A stretch of DNA of 64,000 nt from Methylobacterium bullatum (GTDB lineage Bacteria > Pseudomonadota > Alphaproteobacteria > Rhizobiales > Beijerinckiaceae): positions 3,880,001 through 3,944,000 of the forward strand of contig LR743504.1 in NCBI GenBank assembly GCA_902712845.1, written 5' to 3'. The position numbers and the translations under genes were made by a program. Positions 62,321 to 64,000 of this stretch are shown here, one piece after another; position 1 is the stretch's first letter; every line of letters begins with the position of its first letter. A model generated the notes under the pieces. The model ran no database searches. It saw only the letters and a list, made by a program, of their open reading frames with translations, and had not been told where the DNA came from.

Positions 62321-63121
62321 CTACGGCTCCAGCCCTTCCGCGACCCGCTTCGCCTTGCGACGGCGCTCGACGCGGGCCACCGAGAAGATCGAGGCCTCGT
62401 AGAGGAGGAGCATCGGCAGGGCCAGCGACAGCTGCGAGATGACGTCGGGCGGTGTCAGGATCGCGGCCGCCACGAAGACGAGGACGATGGCATAGCGGCG
62501 CTTCTCGCGCAGGAAGACGGTGTCGATGACGCCGATCTGGCCGAGCAGGGTGAGGATCACCGGCAACTGGAACGCCAACCCGAAGGCGAAGATCAGGGTC
62601 ATGATGAGCGAGAGATACTCGTCCACCTTCGGCAGAAGCGAGATCGTCGCTTCGCCCGGCTGGCCGACCTGCTGCAGGCTCACCGAGAACTGGATCAACA
62701 GCGGCATCGCCAGGAAGAACACCACCAACGACCCGAGCACGAAGAAGATCGGCGTGGCGACGAGGTATGGCAGGAAGGCCTGGCGCTCGTTGCGGTAGAG
62801 GCCCGGAGCCACGAAGGCGTAGATCTGCGTCGCGATGACTGGAAAAGCGAGGAAGCCCGCGCCGAACACGCTGAGCTTGATGTTGGTGAACACCTGTTCG
62901 AGGAAGTGCGTCGCGATGAGCTGCGCCTTCTCCGCGCCGACGATGGAGACGTAGGGGTGGAGCAGGATGTTGTAGATGTGCCGCGAGACGAAGAAGCACG
63001 CGAAGAACATCACGACGAACGCCGCCAGCGACTTGATCAGCCGCGAACGCAATTCGATCAGGTGGTCGAGAAGCGGCGCGCGTGACGCCTCGACCTCGGA
63101 TTCGTCGACCGGATCGATCAT
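62321..63121 (-). CDS. tatC: Twin-arginine translocase subunit TatC
   Basis: The 266-residue protein has six spans and TatC landmarks: APLLDHLIELRSRLIKSL at the N-terminus (conserved LIELRxR), the FVAPGLYRNERQAFLPYL loop and FGLAFQLPVILTLL. With TatB it recognises twin-arginine signal peptides of folded proteins. It overlaps tatB by 4 bp (ATGA). Confidence 0.96.
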   Translation of the reverse strand: MIDPVDESEVEASRAPLLDHLIELRSRLIKSLAAFVVMFFACFFVSRHIYNILLHPYVSIVGAEKAQLIATHFLEQVFTNIKLSVFGAGFLAFPVIATQIYAFVAPGLYRNERQAFLPYLVATPIFFVLGSLVVFFLAMPLLIQFSVSLQQVGQPGEATISLLPKVDEYLSLIMTLIFAFGLAFQLPVILTLLGQIGVIDTVFLREKRRYAIVLVFVAAAILTPPDVISQLSLALPMLLLYEASIFSVARVERRRKAKRVAEGLEP

Positions 63122-63633
63122 GAGGTGGCGCCGGGCTCGGTAGGCTTGGTGGAGGGGTCGGTCAGGGCCACGGCAGTCCGGGGCGGGAGATCGGGCAGCG
63201 CGTAATCCGGCGGGGGCGGCGGCTCGACATGTGCCGGCTCGGCCGATGCGGGAGCCTGGATCGACGGCTCGGAGGACGCGGGCGGGTCGTTCTCGGCGAG
63301 CTTGGCGGCCACGTTGGCCAGGGGCTGTGTGCTCGATTGCGAGCGTCCGTCCACGGCGCCTCGGATCTCGTCGCGGATGGTCTGGACCGGATTGAAGCTC
63401 GGCCCCATCGTGCTCGCGGAACGCTTGATGCCGTCGACTTCGCGGCGGACCTCGTCGAACTCGGCCTCGCGGATCGCCTCGTTGAACTGGGCGTGGAACT
63501 CGCCGGCCATGCGGCGCATCTTGCCCGTCACCTGGCCCACGGTGCGCAGGGCCTTGGGAAGATCCTTGGGCCCGATGACGATGAGGGCGACGCCGCCGAT
63601 CAGCATCACCTCGCCCCAACTCATGTCGAACAT
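63118..63633 (-). CDS. tatB: Twin-arginine translocase subunit TatB
   Basis: The 171-residue protein has the short N-terminal anchor MFDMSWGEVMLIGGVALIVI, the GPKDLPKALRTVGQ hinge and amphipathic helix of TatB, then a Pro/Ala-rich tail. Its size and the E-to-GPK hinge distinguish it from TatA. It lies between tatA and tatC in one transcription unit. Confidence 0.95.
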   Translation of the reverse strand: MFDMSWGEVMLIGGVALIVIGPKDLPKALRTVGQVTGKMRRMAGEFHAQFNEAIREAEFDEVRREVDGIKRSASTMGPSFNPVQTIRDEIRGAVDGRSQSSTQPLANVAAKLAENDPPASSEPSIQAPASAEPAHVEPPPPPDYALPDLPPRTAVALTDPSTKPTEPGATS

Positions 63634-63783
63634 GGTGTCGCTCGTCCCGCGGCCGATGGCCTATGCCTCGTCACGACCGACGGCCTAGCATGGTTCACGC
63701 AAGACCGATCTCCGTCCGGGCGATTTCGCTCACACGAACTCCGGGCGATCCCGTTTGGAACCGCCGATGTCGCCTTAACGGTC

Positions 63784-64000
63784 TCAGACGACCTTGCGGT
63801 CGGCCGAGACGTGGCTGGCGGTGGCCGGCTCGCCCTGGTGAGGCAGGGTACGAACGGGCTCGCCGTTGCTCGGCGGCGGCACGGCCGGCGCCTGCCCGGC
63901 AGGCGTCTCGTCCTCGGCCATGCCCTTCTTGAAGGCCTTGATGCCCTTGGCGACGTCGCCCATCAGGTCGGAGATCTTGCCGCGCCCGAACAGCAGCATC
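63784..64000 (-). CDS. tatA: Twin-arginine translocase subunit TatA (N-terminus outside window)
   Basis: The visible 71 residues begin LLFGRGKISDLMGDVAKGIKAFKKGM, the end of the TatA membrane anchor, the FGRGK(I/L)xxLMGD hinge and the amphipathic helix, followed by a Pro-rich acidic tail. The first part of the gene lies beyond the right edge, so the apparent ATG near 63999 is internal. It is the first gene of the tatABC string. Confidence 0.93.
   Translation of the reverse strand, partial: MLLFGRGKISDLMGDVAKGIKAFKKGMAEDETPAGQAPAVPPPSNGEPVRTLPHQGEPATASHVSADRKVV

Overview
The window is GC-rich, densely coded DNA of an alphaproteobacterium, most likely a Methylobacterium/Methylorubrum-type member of the Hyphomicrobiales. 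This is inferred from composition, from conserved alphaproteobacterial gene strings (tatABC-serS-surE-pcm-nlpD; yajC-secD-secF-Mth938-phytoene-synthase-like; rlpA-dac-tmk-holB-metG-tatD-MBL) and from dispersed palindromic repeats between genes. No rRNA, tRNA, CRISPR array, transposase or prophage gene was seen.

Layout. About 1-10.3 kb is an exopolysaccharide and surface locus: a GT4 glycosyltransferase cut by the left edge, two secreted RTX proteins, a Wza-like export lipoprotein, a Wzz/Wzc-like chain-length protein whose kinase domain looks dead, a CelD-like acyltransferase and a NodB-type deacetylase. About 10.3-18.8 kb is a mixed housekeeping stretch: a DUF2842 protein, heme A synthase, a hemolysin-III protein, a GH25 lysozyme, DUF488, an orphan LuxR, a VOC protein, a DMT exporter and AlkA. 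About 19-23.2 kb holds a two-gene RND metal pump. About 23.5-32.4 kb holds an SGNH hydrolase and then the minus-strand string MBL, tatD, metG, holB, tmk, D,D-carboxypeptidase and rlpA.

About 32.7-34.8 kb is a small ParA plus ribbon-helix-helix cassette and a PAS protein. About 34.8-41.4 kb holds cobF and a second metal-efflux cluster (Cys-rich secreted protein, adaptor with a large His-rich N-terminal extension, RND pump, DUF305 protein). About 41.4-51.3 kb holds a TIM-barrel isomerase, an ECF sigma/anti-sigma pair, a catalytically degenerate HtrA-like PDZ protein, trmFO, small membrane proteins, a GNAT enzyme, lactate permease and manganese catalase. About 51.3-64 kb holds two minus-strand export and maintenance operons: yajC-secDF with NDUFAF3- and NDUFAF6-like genes, and tatABC-serS-surE-pcm-nlpD.

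The most unusual signal is inside serS. A roughly 60-codon in-frame insertion of about 43% GC sits between the segment before motif 2 and the conserved RWLIPTAEV core of an otherwise normal, GC-rich gene. Removing it would leave 426 residues, about the usual SerRS length. Other points for a second look are the pseudo-HtrA next to an ECF sigma pair, the kinase-dead Wzc-like domain, the extended adaptor and Cys-rich protein of the second metal cluster, the ParF/ParG-like cassette, and two families of palindromic repeats, one of which interrupts both secD-secF and tatC-serS.
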